A stretch of DNA of 64,000 nucleotides from Elusimicrobiota bacterium (GTDB lineage: Bacteria > Elusimicrobiota > Elusimicrobia > UBA1565 > UBA9628), in contig DAIDHS010000007.1 in the NCBI GenBank assembly GCA_027451985.1, positions 1 through 64,000 on the forward strand, in the 5' to 3' direction. The translations under genes and the position numbers were made by a program. This document shows, piece by piece, positions 25,597 to 35,348 of the stretch. Within the stretch, counting starts at the first letter, position 1. Each line of letters opens with the position of its first letter. Under the pieces are notes generated by a model. That model did no database searches. It worked only from the letters and a program-made list of their open reading frames with translations, and had not been told where the DNA came from.

Positions 25597-26322
25597 ATGA
25601 AGGGAAATATCCTCAGTTTTTTTACGGTGAGCGTCTTCGCGCTTGCCGCTTGCTCGCGAAGCTCTTTCCTTTATAAGCCCAACGCGCCGCTCTGGGCAGG
25701 CCACGGTCCCCAGGCACCGCTCTTCCCCGTGACCGTGGCCGTCTCGCCGCTCCGCGATTTGACCTACTACAAAGACGAAGGCGCGATCCCGTCCGGCGCA
25801 AAGCGCTTCAATTTGGCGCAGGCCCCCGGGAGCCTCTGGCCCGAGTTGACGCCCTCTGTCATCGGACGCGCCCTGGCGCACGAGCTTTCCGCAGACGGTT
25901 TTGCGGCCGCAGGCGTGTCGTTGGAAGACCCGGAGCATGAGGACGAGTTCGCGGCCATGGGTGCGGGAGCGGAGCTTTACATCAGCGGCGCCTTGGAGCA
26001 AGCGGCCGTGGACCAGCCGCAAAGCGGCCAGGCAACGCTTCATCTTAAACTCTCCCTTTCCTTCACCGCGCGCCCCTTAAATGGAAAAGCCTTTGATCGG
26101 CAAATCTTAGATCAAGACTACGAGCAGGACCAGGCTATCGGCCTGGGCCAAGACCCCGCGGCCGCGATCAATGCGGCCTTGAACCATATCTTCGCGCGGA
26201 CGGCCAAAGATGCGGCAAAAATCTTGGAGAATCCGAAGCTTCAAGCGGAACTCGGCTGGCGCGGCCAAAGCGGCGCTTTCAACCCGCCGGCGCCTCTGGG
26301 GGGCGCGAGCGTCGTGCCGTGA
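25597..26322 (+). CDS. Lipoprotein, unknown function
   Basis: 241 aa with a type II signal peptide and lipobox LAAC (Cys19). The mature part reads like the trace lipoproteins that accompany CsgG or ABC_trans_aux proteins (VTVAVSPLRDLTYY, then a beta-rich domain), but I cannot place it firmly. It begins 3 bp after the exonuclease stop and overlaps the GT9 gene by 4 bp (GTGA), so it sits in the middle of a three-gene unit. Confidence 0.7.
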   Translation: MKGNILSFFTVSVFALAACSRSSFLYKPNAPLWAGHGPQAPLFPVTVAVSPLRDLTYYKDEGAIPSGAKRFNLAQAPGSLWPELTPSVIGRALAHELSADGFAAAGVSLEDPEHEDEFAAMGAGAELYISGALEQAAVDQPQSGQATLHLKLSLSFTARPLNGKAFDRQILDQDYEQDQAIGLGQDPAAAINAALNHIFARTAKDAAKILENPKLQAELGWRGQSGAFNPPAPLGGASVVP

Positions 26323-27392
26323 GTTCTCCGGACGCGCCTGCGCCGCGCTTAAGATCTCTCGGCAAAACCGCCGAGCGGGAAGGAAAACTTTTCCTGCGCC
26401 GAACGCTCATCCGCCTCCTGCCCAAGCCGTATGCTCCTAAAGACCGCCCGACGGCGCAGGATCCGGCGCGCATCCTGGCCGTGCGCCACGACGCGCGCCT
26501 GGGGAACCTCCTGCTGTTGACTCCGGCCTTGCGGCTCTTGAAGCGCGCCTTTCCCAACGCGCGCGTGGACGCGCTCATCTCGGGACGCTACGGTGATGCC
26601 CTGGCCTTCAATCAAGACGTCGACCGCGTCCTGACACCCAAAGCCTTGCCGGCCATTTTCCTCAAAGGCGGCTACGATTTGGCCTTTGATTTCTCGCCCC
26701 AGCACGCCTTTTCCTTGTCCTCCGCGGCCTGGACCGCGCTCTCGCGCGCCAAACTCCACATTGGGTTTGATCGCGGCGACGCGGCCGCCTTTCTCAACTT
26801 GCTCGCGCCCGTGCCGCAGGCCCGCGCCCACGAGACGCAGAATCTCTGCGCCTTGGTGCGGGTCGCGGCGCCGTGGGCTCCGGCGACGTTGACGGAAGAC
26901 CTACGCCCACGCTGGGTCTTCGGCCCCGGTGAAAAGGAGGACGGCGCGGCGCGCTGGCGCGCGATGGGCCTTGATTCGGAGAGCTTGGCTTTTTTCCTGG
27001 GCGGCCGGGCGGAAAAACAGCTGCCCGTGGAGTGGTTTTTGGATTTGGCCGCTGCCGCGGCCAAGGCAGGCCGCAAAACGGTTTTGCTGGGAGGTCCCGC
27101 TGAAACCAAGCTTTTGGCCGCCGCGAAAATTCCCGAAGGCGTCTTGGTCGCGCCCGCGATGGAACTGCGCCCCTTCGCCGCGTTTTTAGCCCAAGCCCGC
27201 ACGGTCGTGACCGCGGACACCGGACCCATGCACCTGGCCGCCGCCCTGGGACGGCCGAGCGTGGAAATCTTCACCCACACCGAGCCTTGGCGATTCGGCT
27301 ACTCCTGGCTGCCGGAGTGCCGCGTATTGGAAACCCCGGGACGGGCCCCGTCAATTGACGAAGCCTGGAACGTTTTGCGCGCGCTTTTTTAA
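26319..27392 (+). CDS. Glycosyltransferase family 9 (ADP-heptose:LPS heptosyltransferase-like)
   Basis: 357 aa with GTG start. The N-terminal domain has RHDARLGNLLLLTPALRLLKRAFPNARVDAL; the C-terminal nucleotide-binding domain has FFLGGRAEKQLPVEWF, then VTADTGPMHLAAALGRPSVEIF. All are characteristic of WaaC/WaaF/WaaQ-type GT9 enzymes that add heptose to LPS core at the inner face of the membrane. It is consistent with an LPS-bearing outer membrane, though no other core genes adjoin it. Confidence 0.9.
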   Translation: MSSPDAPAPRLRSLGKTAEREGKLFLRRTLIRLLPKPYAPKDRPTAQDPARILAVRHDARLGNLLLLTPALRLLKRAFPNARVDALISGRYGDALAFNQDVDRVLTPKALPAIFLKGGYDLAFDFSPQHAFSLSSAAWTALSRAKLHIGFDRGDAAAFLNLLAPVPQARAHETQNLCALVRVAAPWAPATLTEDLRPRWVFGPGEKEDGAARWRAMGLDSESLAFFLGGRAEKQLPVEWFLDLAAAAAKAGRKTVLLGGPAETKLLAAAKIPEGVLVAPAMELRPFAAFLAQARTVVTADTGPMHLAAALGRPSVEIFTHTEPWRFGYSWLPECRVLETPGRAPSIDEAWNVLRALF

Positions 27393-27439
27393 CTGACAAT
27401 TTACTGGACGCCCGGACATTCTCAGGCTACGCTGAAGGC

Positions 27440-28534
27440 ATGAACGGCGGTTTTCGCGCCCGCGCAGCTCTGTACTTGCTCGCCTGCTTTTTCTGGTTAG
27501 GCGCCGCATCTAGCTTACCCGCCGCGGCGCGCCAAGCCGGATCGATCCAATGGCCGTCAGCCCAAGCCCTCGCTTTTCTCGGCCGCTCCGCAGGGGAGCT
27601 GTCCGCGGGCCAAGTCCGGACTCTCCAACTCCATGTCCGAAAAAATCCCCAAGACTCGGCCGCCCGCCAAACGCTCACAAGCTGGTATTGGCGCCAAACC
27701 CTCGCCGGATATCATCCGCACCTGGAGCGCCTCAGGCAGATTCAAATTTTCTGGCTCATCGCCAACCGCCCGCAAAGTGCAATTCTCTCCGTTCCTCCGG
27801 GACAGATTCTCGAAACGGAGGACCCCGTCGCCTACGCAAGCGCTAAAAAACTTTGGGAAGCCGCCGCGCGCGCTCACCCAAATGACGTCCTGATTTTAGC
27901 CGCGGCCGCTTCGTCTTTGGGACGCGTCGACACGGCTTTGGCCGACCGTTGGCTGGCCAGGGCCGAGCGTCTGGAGCCCCGCCAAGTCGTCTGGAATGAT
28001 GCGCGCGCGGCTCTTTGGAAGAAAGCGGCGCTCAGGCGGCCGGATAAGGCCCGTCTCGCCCTTAGAGAACTCCAGTCGGCTCAGGATGTGGATTCATCCG
28101 CGTTCTCGCGTTTTAACCGGCTCCAAGCCCTCGCCATGGACGCCTACCTATCCAGACAGACGTCCCTTGCTGAAAACTACGCGCGGGCAATGCTCCGCCA
28201 AGCCGCGGCATCCTGGCGCAAGAGTTGGGATTACGCCAACGCGGTCAATCGCGGACACGAAGTTTTGGGTCTGTGCGCCCTGCGGAGAGGAGACAAAGCG
28301 CGCGCTGGTCGGGAGCTGCTTCTGGCGGGTCGTTGCGGTTCAAGCCCGCAACTCGCGTCATTCGGACCCAACATGCTGCTGGCTCAGGCGCTCCTCAAAG
28401 CCGGTAACCGCGGGCCGGTAATGGATTATCTCAACGAGTGCCGGGGCTTCTGGCACTCGGCCGTCACGGGGCGGTGGTTGGCTCAAATCCGCGCGGGCCG
28501 CGTTCCCGAGTTCGGATCGAACCTGGTCTATTAG
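27440..28534 (+). CDS. Secreted helical (TPR-like) protein, unknown function
   Basis: 364 aa with a signal peptide (residues 10-31, LGAASSLPAAA). The rest is rich in amphipathic helices and TPR-like pairs such as AAARAHPNDVLILAAAASSL and ALADRWLARAERLEP, though the repeats are irregular. No enzymatic motif. It ends 4 bp into the convergent gene at 28531. Confidence 0.6.
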   Translation: MNGGFRARAALYLLACFFWLGAASSLPAAARQAGSIQWPSAQALAFLGRSAGELSAGQVRTLQLHVRKNPQDSAARQTLTSWYWRQTLAGYHPHLERLRQIQIFWLIANRPQSAILSVPPGQILETEDPVAYASAKKLWEAAARAHPNDVLILAAAASSLGRVDTALADRWLARAERLEPRQVVWNDARAALWKKAALRRPDKARLALRELQSAQDVDSSAFSRFNRLQALAMDAYLSRQTSLAENYARAMLRQAAASWRKSWDYANAVNRGHEVLGLCALRRGDKARAGRELLLAGRCGSSPQLASFGPNMLLAQALLKAGNRGPVMDYLNECRGFWHSAVTGRWLAQIRAGRVPEFGSNLVY

Positions 28535-29646
28535 CGCCCGGCTGCGGCGGGGCGGTGATAGCCCTTGTCTTCCATGAACAGGGTCATGACCGCCATGGCG
28601 TCCTGCATGCGTCCGCTGGTGTTGTCGTAGAACGCGACGAGTTCGTAGTCGTGATTTTTATAAAGCGGAAGCCCCGCTTCGCTCGAAAAAGAATCGGCCT
28701 CGGCCAAGCCCACCGCACCGGCGCGCTCCCAGGCGTGCGCCGTCCACACGACCCGGTCCGCCGTCAGGTCGCGCAGCTCCAAGGTCTTGGCGAACGGGTG
28801 CAGGTGCACCTCGATGTAGTGCACGCGCGTGTCAAAGGGCAGGTTCATCAGCTTGGTGACCAGCGTGCGGTAAACGTGCCGGCCCGGCGGCACGGCGAAG
28901 TGCCCAGAGTAGCGCCGCCCCTGCGCATCGGTGTAGACGCTGCCCGCCATGCCGTCCATCATGGAATTGGGCGCCTCCTGCCCTGGCGGCGAGGCTGCCT
29001 CGGCTTGCAGTTTGGTCGGACGAGCCACGCCAAAAACCTCGGAACGGCCGTCCAGGCTCACCATCACGAACGGAGAATCGGCGAAAAGCGGCGTTATCTT
29101 CCGACGCAGACCCATATCCTTGACGAAGTCAATGGTTATCCGGTGGCGCACCTGATGGGACCCGGGATGATTGAAGTTGAGCACTTGTGTCGCGATAGCA
29201 AGCGGCTCATCGGACATGACGGGCACGCCGTAGCCGGGAGGAAATTGGACGCTCAACTGACCCTGGGAGAGCGTCGCGATGCGCACGCTGACGTTTTTCT
29301 TCCAGCCGAAGAGCTTCCGGTGCAGGGCCATGTCCGCGAAGTCAAGATTGACGTGGCACATGTAGTCCGCAGGCATGGGAGTCTTTCCATCGGCCCCCAC
29401 CATCTCGGTCTTAAAGCCCGTAATCCACAGAAGCTGGGGCGGATTCTTCTTAAGCAAGAGAACGTTTTGCTCGCTGGAGGGGCCTTCCATGGATTTGTAA
29501 TAGCGATCGACGTGGTAGTCTTTGGAGAGCACGACCTTGGTAAGCGCACGGGCCGCGACTGCGGGCGCCAAGGCGAAAAACAACGGCGCAAGAAGCGTCG
29601 GTCGCGTGGAAAATTTATTTAAGAATGACGCTGGGGAATTAATCAC
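28531..29646 (-). CDS. Secreted protein, unknown function
   Basis: 371 aa with GTG start and an N-terminal hydrophobic segment (PTLLAPLFFALAPAVAARAL). The mature chain is mostly beta-like. It contains paired segments (GVARPTKLQAEAASPPGQE, HFAVPPGRHVYRTLVTKLM and HYIEVHLHPFAKTLELRDL), the last part of which resembles a copper-type or lipoprotein-associated beta-sandwich. I do not recognise the family. It follows the GT2 gene by 61 bp and may be the last member of that leftward operon. Confidence 0.55.
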   Translation of the reverse strand: MINSPASFLNKFSTRPTLLAPLFFALAPAVAARALTKVVLSKDYHVDRYYKSMEGPSSEQNVLLLKKNPPQLLWITGFKTEMVGADGKTPMPADYMCHVNLDFADMALHRKLFGWKKNVSVRIATLSQGQLSVQFPPGYGVPVMSDEPLAIATQVLNFNHPGSHQVRHRITIDFVKDMGLRRKITPLFADSPFVMVSLDGRSEVFGVARPTKLQAEAASPPGQEAPNSMMDGMAGSVYTDAQGRRYSGHFAVPPGRHVYRTLVTKLMNLPFDTRVHYIEVHLHPFAKTLELRDLTADRVVWTAHAWERAGAVGLAEADSFSSEAGLPLYKNHDYELVAFYDNTSGRMQDAMAVMTLFMEDKGYHRPAAAGR

Positions 29647-29707
29647 GGTCCGGTTAAGCTACAAAATTCCACTCTCGGCTGTGAAGAAGAAGATTCTTCG
29701 GTGCGTC

Positions 29708-31051
29708 TCAGCGCGTCATCCAGGAGCCCTTGCGCGCGGTGACGAGAGCGTAGGGAAAAATCCAGAATAGCGCGAACGCCGCGTAGAAAGGATAGAACAG
29801 CCCGAAGGCGAAACTCTCGTTCTTCTTCCTATCCAGTGCGCTTTCTTGGCTTAAACAATAGAGCACGTACGCCAGGGAAATCAGGCTGATCGAAGCCAAA
29901 AGCCAGCGCAGCACGTCGGCTTTCTGTTCGGCCCAAAAGAGGAAAAGCGGCAGGCCTAAGTACTGCACGGGATAGCGGCCGTTAGCCACCAGACGCTCGG
30001 CCAGGGAGACGGCCAGCGGCCCCAGCGGCCGCCGCCAAACCACGGCGCTCATGTAGACGAACTCCTCGCGCACGTAGCTGCGGTTCCAGCGGATGAACAT
30101 GCGGCAGAGCTTGGAGTAGGTCGTCGGCACCACGGTGCGCACCACCGCGCTTTTCTGATAGACCGCGTCATAGCCGGCGGCCAGGATCATATTGGTCATG
30201 GCGCGGTCCTCGCCGATGGCGCAGGGCAGGCCCAGGAACTTCTGCCCGAGCCACCTGGGCAGGACTTTCCGGACCGCCTCCATGCGCAGAGCCGTGAGAG
30301 CCCCGGGACAGCAGTAGACCGTGCCGTAGACCGACTCGATGGCGCGCATGAAGTCGAAGGACAGCAAATAGCTCACGTGGAGGAGCCTGGGGATGGTTCC
30401 CTCGTGAATATTGTAGACCGCGACCTTCCCGGCCACGGCCCCGATCTTCGGGTCGCGCATGGGGCCCACGATAGCCAGAAGCGCGTCTTTGTCGACCGCG
30501 GAATCCGAATCCACCGTCACCACCACCTCGGAGTCGGCGCGGGAAAATCCCTCGGCCAGGGCCGCGCGCTTGCCGCTGTTTCTGGGGAAACGCACGGGCA
30601 CAATCAGATCCGGACGTTCTTTGGCCGCCGCCGAGACATACTCCCAGGTATCGTCCTTGCTGCCGTCGTCCACGACGACAATCTTGAGGCGGCCGGCAGG
30701 ATAATCGGCCGCGGCGACCGAGTCGATGGATTTTCTGACCATCGCGCCTTCGTTATAGGCCGGGATGATGACGGTCAGCGTGGGCGCTTCAAGCCCCGCG
30801 GCGGGCGGCGCCGGGCGATAGAGCAGCCAGAAGAGTATCTTCACTATCAAGATGAACAGGGCCAGGGCGGCCCAAAAAAATCCCAGCCGCACGATGTGGT
30901 GGGCCCAGTAGTGCCGGAAAAACAGGTCGGAAGGAAGAGCCGGCGTCTGAGCCACGCCCGAAACCAGGATGAACGCCAAGCCAGAGAGGGCCACGCCGCA
31001 TAAAAGGGCGTCCCAAACGCGGAGAAAGAGCACCGACGCGCGCGCTTTCAT
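29708..31051 (-). CDS. Membrane glycosyltransferase family 2 (hyaluronan/chitin synthase-like)
   Basis: 447 aa from the ATG 13 bp after the MacB-like stop. Two N-terminal helices precede a GT-A domain with TVIIPAYNEG, VVVDDGSKDDTW (first Asp), TVDSDSAVDKDAL (DxD), GEDRAMTN (catalytic base region) and the processive-type RWNRSYVREE, followed by C-terminal helices. It probably polymerises or transfers a sugar across the inner membrane. It is the last clear member of the ECF-sigma export operon, which suggests an envelope polysaccharide made under the same stress. Confidence 0.85.
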   Translation of the reverse strand: MKARASVLFLRVWDALLCGVALSGLAFILVSGVAQTPALPSDLFFRHYWAHHIVRLGFFWAALALFILIVKILFWLLYRPAPPAAGLEAPTLTVIIPAYNEGAMVRKSIDSVAAADYPAGRLKIVVVDDGSKDDTWEYVSAAAKERPDLIVPVRFPRNSGKRAALAEGFSRADSEVVVTVDSDSAVDKDALLAIVGPMRDPKIGAVAGKVAVYNIHEGTIPRLLHVSYLLSFDFMRAIESVYGTVYCCPGALTALRMEAVRKVLPRWLGQKFLGLPCAIGEDRAMTNMILAAGYDAVYQKSAVVRTVVPTTYSKLCRMFIRWNRSYVREEFVYMSAVVWRRPLGPLAVSLAERLVANGRYPVQYLGLPLFLFWAEQKADVLRWLLASISLISLAYVLYCLSQESALDRKKNESFAFGLFYPFYAAFALFWIFPYALVTARKGSWMTR

Positions 31052-31064
31052 GGGAATAATCCTC

Positions 31065-33089
31065 TTACTCGTAGCGCAAGGCTTCGATGGGCGAGAGCAG
31101 AGACGCCTTCCTCGCCGGCCAGAAGCCGAACAACACGCCGACACCCGCGGAAAAGACGAAGGCCATCAACACGGCCTGAGGCTGAACTATGGCAGCCCAG
31201 CCGGCGAAGTGGGAAAGCGCCAGGGAAAATCCGACGCCCAACGTAATGCCGATGACGCCGCCTAAAGTCGAAAGCACTGCCGACTCCAGCAGGAATTGGA
31301 TCAAAATCGCGCGCCGCGCGGCACCCACGGCCTTCCTGAGCCCGATTTCGCGCGTCCGTTCGCTGACAGAGACCAGCATGATGTTCATGATGCCGATGCC
31401 GCCGACCAAGAGGGAAATGGCGGCTACGATGCCCAAAAGGAGCGTGAAGGTCTTCGTCGTGCCGGTCAAGGCGGCCTGGATGTCGGCCATGTTGCGCACG
31501 GTAAAATCGTCAGCCTGGAAAGAAGGCAGGTGGTGGCGCGCGCGCAGAAACGTCTCCACCGATTTCATCACGGAGCCGATGGAGCCGGGGCTGTCGCATT
31601 CGAGCGAAATCGTGTCCAGATAGCGGCCGCGGCTGTTGCCGCTACCCCAGGCGGTGAAACCCAGGCGCATCATGGCGGTCTTCAAGGGGACGATGATGAC
31701 GTCGTCTTGATCGCGCCAGCCGCTCGAACCCTTGGGCGGCAGGATGCCGATGACCTTGAAGGCAACGCGATTAAGCTTGATGGTTTTGCCCACCGGGTTT
31801 TCCTTCCCGAAAAGCTCGTTGACCACGGTCTGGCCCAGCACGGCCACGCTGGCTATGGAGTCGTTCTCTGCCTCGGTAAAAAACCGGCCGTAGTACGGCA
31901 CGTCGGCGTACATGTCCGCGTAGGCGGGGAGATCCCCTTGCGCCTGGGTCGAGGCGTTCTTGTCCTTATAGACGGCCTGGACGGTTCCGCGCAGTTCGCC
32001 ATCAACGGCGGCGATGTGGGGACTTACGCGCGACAAATCGTCCAAGTCCTGCAGCGTCAGGCGCGAATAGCTGCCGGTGCCGCCGTGAAAGGCGGCCTGG
32101 GAAAAGGGAAATATCATCACCAAGTTTGAGCCAAGGCTCGAAATTCTGGCCTCGATGGCTTTTTGCGCACCCTTGCCGATGGCCAGCATGGCGATGACCG
32201 CGGCCACGCCGATCAATATGCCTAACATGGAGAGAGCGCTGCGGACCTTGTTCGCGGCGATGGCGCGCAAAGCCGAGGCCCAGTACTCGCTCATCTCGGC
32301 GGCGTTCAAGCCTCCATGCTGGAGCTTAAACTGTGCGGGAAGCGCGGTCTTGGGCGCGGAGAGCACCGCCGTGCCGCCGCCAACGGAAGGCGCCGCATCC
32401 GTTTCGTGGAATTGCTCATTGACCTCGTCAGACACGATCTGCCCGTCCTTAATGTGGATGATACGCCGGGCGTGCGCGGCGATATCCGGCTCATGGGTCA
32501 CCATGATGACGGTGATGCCCGCACGGTTCATGAGCTTGAGCTGGCGCAAGATGTCCGCGGCCTGGTCCGAGGCGAGGTTCCCGGTGGGCTCGTCCGCGAA
32601 AATGACGCGAGGGGAGTTGACCAGCGCCCGGGCGATGGCCACCCGCTGCTGTTGGCCGCCGGAGAGTTCATTGGGCTTGTGCGACATGCGGTCGGAAAGC
32701 CCCACGGTCTCCAGGAGTTCGCGGCCGCGCGCCTCCCGGTTGGAGGCGCCCGCGTAAATCATGGGCAGAATCACGTTGTCCATGGCCGAGGTGCGCGAAA
32801 GAAGGTTGAACATCTGGAAGATAAAGCCGATGGTCTTGGAGCGCAGGGCCGCGCCCTCATCGTCGGTCAGGCGCGAGACGTCGCGGCCGAAAAGGAAATA
32901 CTTGCCCGAGGTAGGGCGGTCCAGCAGCCCCAAGATTTGCATGAGCGTGGATTTGCCCGATCCGGAGGGACCCATAATGGCGACGAACTCGCCCTCCTCG
33001 ATCTGGAGGTTGATACCCTTTAAGACCACCAGCTTGTCGCCGCCCACCTGGTAGGCGCGCGTGATGTCCTTGAGCTCGATAAACGCCAT
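31065..33089 (-). CDS. MacB-like ABC exporter (ATPase fused to FtsX-type permease)
   Basis: 674 aa from the ATG at 33089; the longer frame lacks a sensible N-terminus. The ATPase domain is residues 1-230 (Walker A GPSGSGKST, signature LSGGQQQRVAIARAL, Walker B VIFADEPTGNL). Then one transmembrane helix, a periplasmic domain, and three C-terminal helices with the FtsX motif VSERTREIGLRKAVGA. This is the MacB arrangement, which drives efflux with an adaptor and TolC. Adaptor and TolC genes precede it at 10-bp and 1-bp gaps, completing the tripartite system. Confidence 0.93.
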   Translation of the reverse strand: MAFIELKDITRAYQVGGDKLVVLKGINLQIEEGEFVAIMGPSGSGKSTLMQILGLLDRPTSGKYFLFGRDVSRLTDDEGAALRSKTIGFIFQMFNLLSRTSAMDNVILPMIYAGASNREARGRELLETVGLSDRMSHKPNELSGGQQQRVAIARALVNSPRVIFADEPTGNLASDQAADILRQLKLMNRAGITVIMVTHEPDIAAHARRIIHIKDGQIVSDEVNEQFHETDAAPSVGGGTAVLSAPKTALPAQFKLQHGGLNAAEMSEYWASALRAIAANKVRSALSMLGILIGVAAVIAMLAIGKGAQKAIEARISSLGSNLVMIFPFSQAAFHGGTGSYSRLTLQDLDDLSRVSPHIAAVDGELRGTVQAVYKDKNASTQAQGDLPAYADMYADVPYYGRFFTEAENDSIASVAVLGQTVVNELFGKENPVGKTIKLNRVAFKVIGILPPKGSSGWRDQDDVIIVPLKTAMMRLGFTAWGSGNSRGRYLDTISLECDSPGSIGSVMKSVETFLRARHHLPSFQADDFTVRNMADIQAALTGTTKTFTLLLGIVAAISLLVGGIGIMNIMLVSVSERTREIGLRKAVGAARRAILIQFLLESAVLSTLGGVIGITLGVGFSLALSHFAGWAAIVQPQAVLMAFVFSAGVGVLFGFWPARKASLLSPIEALRYE

Positions 33090-33099
33090 ACCCGCCTCG

Positions 33100-34062
33100 T
33101 CAGCCTCCGGACTTCTTATGGCTTCCGCCCGCCAATGGGCTCGTCGCCGCCTGCTCGGGAACATAGCGCTTCTGCCGGATGACGACCGTGTCGCCTTCGC
33201 TTAGGCCGGAAAGTATCTCGTCGTTGTTGGCGCCCTGGATGCCGATGACGACCGTCTTGGCCACGAGCTTGCCGTCCGGGCCCGGCACCAGCACCTCGGA
33301 CTGTCCGTTTTTCTGCTTCACGGCCACGGCCGGCACCAGCAGGGCGTCGTTCTTCTTCTTGAGAATAAAGTTAATATTGGCCGTCATCTGCGAGCGGTAA
33401 TAGTCCGGCGCGCCGCCCACCGGGTCAATCTTCACGTTGTAGGTGATGACGTTGTTGTTGTCCACGCCCTCGCGCAGGATGTCGAAAACCTTGCCTTGCA
33501 CCGTGCGGTTGGGATAGGCGTCCAAGGTAATCTGGGCTGCCATGCCCTTCTTGATACGGCCGATGTCGGTCTCGTCGACCTGGGCGTAGACGATGAGCTT
33601 GTCCGAAAGCGCGTAGATGACCGTGGTGGGGTCCACCATCTGGCCCACGACCACGTTGCGCAGAATGATGCGCCCGGCCAAAGGGCTGATGATGGGAATG
33701 GGGAGATACGTGTCCTCCCATTTCTTATAGACCGCCGGGCCCTGGGCGCGCGCGGCGTCCAAGATGGCGACGCGATCAGTCGAACTCATTTCAGCCAGGA
33801 CCTCTCCCGCCTTGACCGCATCCCCTTCATCAACGTTCAAGCTTTCAATGCGGCCGGAAACCGAGGGCTGTATCGCAACGCGGTTGAGCGGCGCCACGTA
33901 GCCCGTCGCCTCGCTGATCTCCTCGATGGGACCGCGCTTGATCTTGGCGTAGCTCACCAGTTCGTCGCCGTCCTTGGATTTGCCGTGATAGTAGGCCCAA
34001 ACGCCGGCGCCGCCTCCCGCTACAGCGAGAATCAAAATCCAGCGGACCCATTTGCCTTGCAT
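33100..34062 (-). CDS. MacA/HlyD-type periplasmic adaptor
   Basis: 320 aa: an N-terminal membrane anchor (WILILAVAGGGAGVWAYY), a lipoyl-like half (QPSVSGRIESLNVDEGDAV and SPLAGRIILRNVVVGQMV), then a beta-barrel and membrane-proximal domain. The alpha-hairpin between the lipoyl halves is unusually short (about 30 residues). It should bridge the MacB-like pump and TolC. Confidence 0.9.
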   Translation of the reverse strand: MQGKWVRWILILAVAGGGAGVWAYYHGKSKDGDELVSYAKIKRGPIEEISEATGYVAPLNRVAIQPSVSGRIESLNVDEGDAVKAGEVLAEMSSTDRVAILDAARAQGPAVYKKWEDTYLPIPIISPLAGRIILRNVVVGQMVDPTTVIYALSDKLIVYAQVDETDIGRIKKGMAAQITLDAYPNRTVQGKVFDILREGVDNNNVITYNVKIDPVGGAPDYYRSQMTANINFILKKKNDALLVPAVAVKQKNGQSEVLVPGPDGKLVAKTVVIGIQGANNDEILSGLSEGDTVVIRQKRYVPEQAATSPLAGGSHKKSGG

Positions 34063-34063
34063 G

Positions 34064-35338
34064 CTAATCTCCTAGTCCCTTGCCCACGGCGCTGTTCCAC
34101 TGGGCTTCGGCCAAAGCGGCGTTCAATTCGGAGCCCAGATAACCCTGCTTGAAGTTGATCAAATCCGAGACCGAAAGGATCCAGGTCTCGAACGGCATCA
34201 GGCCTGCGTTGTAGCGGATGGTGGATTCGGTGTAGCGCTGCTGGGCCGCGGCGAAGAGATCGCGGTTGGCCGCGACCAAGTCGGCGTCCTCGTTCAAGCT
34301 GGTCCAATCCTGCTCCAAGAGGCTGCGCGTTGAGTCCTGCGCCTCGCGGAGGCTCTCCTCGGCCGCCGCCAGACTTTCCTTGGCCGAAGTGATTTGATAG
34401 TAAGCCGCGGTGGGCCCGCTGCCGAAAATGGGCAGGCTCAGCGTAGCGCCCCAGTTCCAGTGCGGATTGTGCGGAAGCTCGGTGCCGCCGTTGTAGAAGC
34501 GGGAAGCGGTCGCCGAGAAATCGGGCCACAGGGACACCTCGGAGCTCTCCATGCCGGCGCGGGACAAGACCAGCGCCGCTTGAGCTACGGCCACTGCGGG
34601 CGTCTGCGCAACCAAAGAGGGAAAATCTTGCTCGGGAAGCTTGGAGTAGTCCAGCGTACCGGTCACCTCGATGTCGGCGAACTGATCCTGTCCCAGTTGA
34701 TTATTAAGCTCCATCTTGGCGGCGCGGATATTAAGCGAATCGTTTGAGACCGTCACCTGAGCCTCCAGAAGCTGGGCATTGGAAGTCATCATGTCGCCGA
34801 GCGATTCCTCACCCGACTTGTATTCCAATGACACCATCTGCGCGTTGGTTTTTTGGATGCTCTCGATCTGCCGGTCAACCGTGAGCCTTTGCTCGTTATA
34901 GATGAGTTTAATGAATGCCTGGGCCAGCGTGTAGCGCACTTGGGACGAGACTTGCGCGAGATTGGCTCGGGACTGCAGCTCCTGGGCTCTCGTCGTACTC
35001 AGCGACGCGTAGTCCTGGGCATTGAACAGATCCAGGCTCGCGTTGGCGCCGGCCTGCCAGTGGTCGGCGTTGGAGTACTGTCCCAGGGCGTTCAAGGTGT
35101 CCGAATTCGTGTAGCCGTTGGACAGGCTCACATGGGGCATCAGGCCGTTGAAGCTGTTCTTATAGGAGAGAGCGCTGGCCTCGAGAGAGCGCTCGGCCGC
35201 GAGCAGAGCGGGGTTTTGGGCGCGGGCGATAGCCATGCACTGGTCCCAAGTGAGAACGGTCGACGTCGAGGCGGTTTGCGCCCGGACAGGAACGAGTCCG
35301 AACACAAGAGCGCCCGCCGCCAGAAGAGCGCGCTTCAC
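34064..35338 (-). CDS. TolC-family outer membrane efflux protein (MacAB partner)
   Basis: 424 aa with a signal peptide (LAAGALVFGLVPVRA) and the two-fold repeat of long helices and short strands typical of TolC (residues about 30-220 and 230-424; SLEASALSYKNSFNG, then AAEESLREAQDSTRSLLEQD). It forms the outer-membrane channel. It lies between the Spy/CpxP-like gene (10 bp) and the adaptor gene (1 bp). Confidence 0.9.
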   Translation of the reverse strand: MKRALLAAGALVFGLVPVRAQTASTSTVLTWDQCMAIARAQNPALLAAERSLEASALSYKNSFNGLMPHVSLSNGYTNSDTLNALGQYSNADHWQAGANASLDLFNAQDYASLSTTRAQELQSRANLAQVSSQVRYTLAQAFIKLIYNEQRLTVDRQIESIQKTNAQMVSLEYKSGEESLGDMMTSNAQLLEAQVTVSNDSLNIRAAKMELNNQLGQDQFADIEVTGTLDYSKLPEQDFPSLVAQTPAVAVAQAALVLSRAGMESSEVSLWPDFSATASRFYNGGTELPHNPHWNWGATLSLPIFGSGPTAAYYQITSAKESLAAAEESLREAQDSTRSLLEQDWTSLNEDADLVAANRDLFAAAQQRYTESTIRYNAGLMPFETWILSVSDLINFKQGYLGSELNAALAEAQWNSAVGKGLGD

Positions 35339-35348
35339 TGGGAAGCCC

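Noticed and set aside
28438-29622. A 394-residue plus-strand open frame opposite 28531-29646
   Set aside because: Composition rich in His, Arg and Gly, no motif and no signal; the minus-strand frame has a signal peptide and natural composition.
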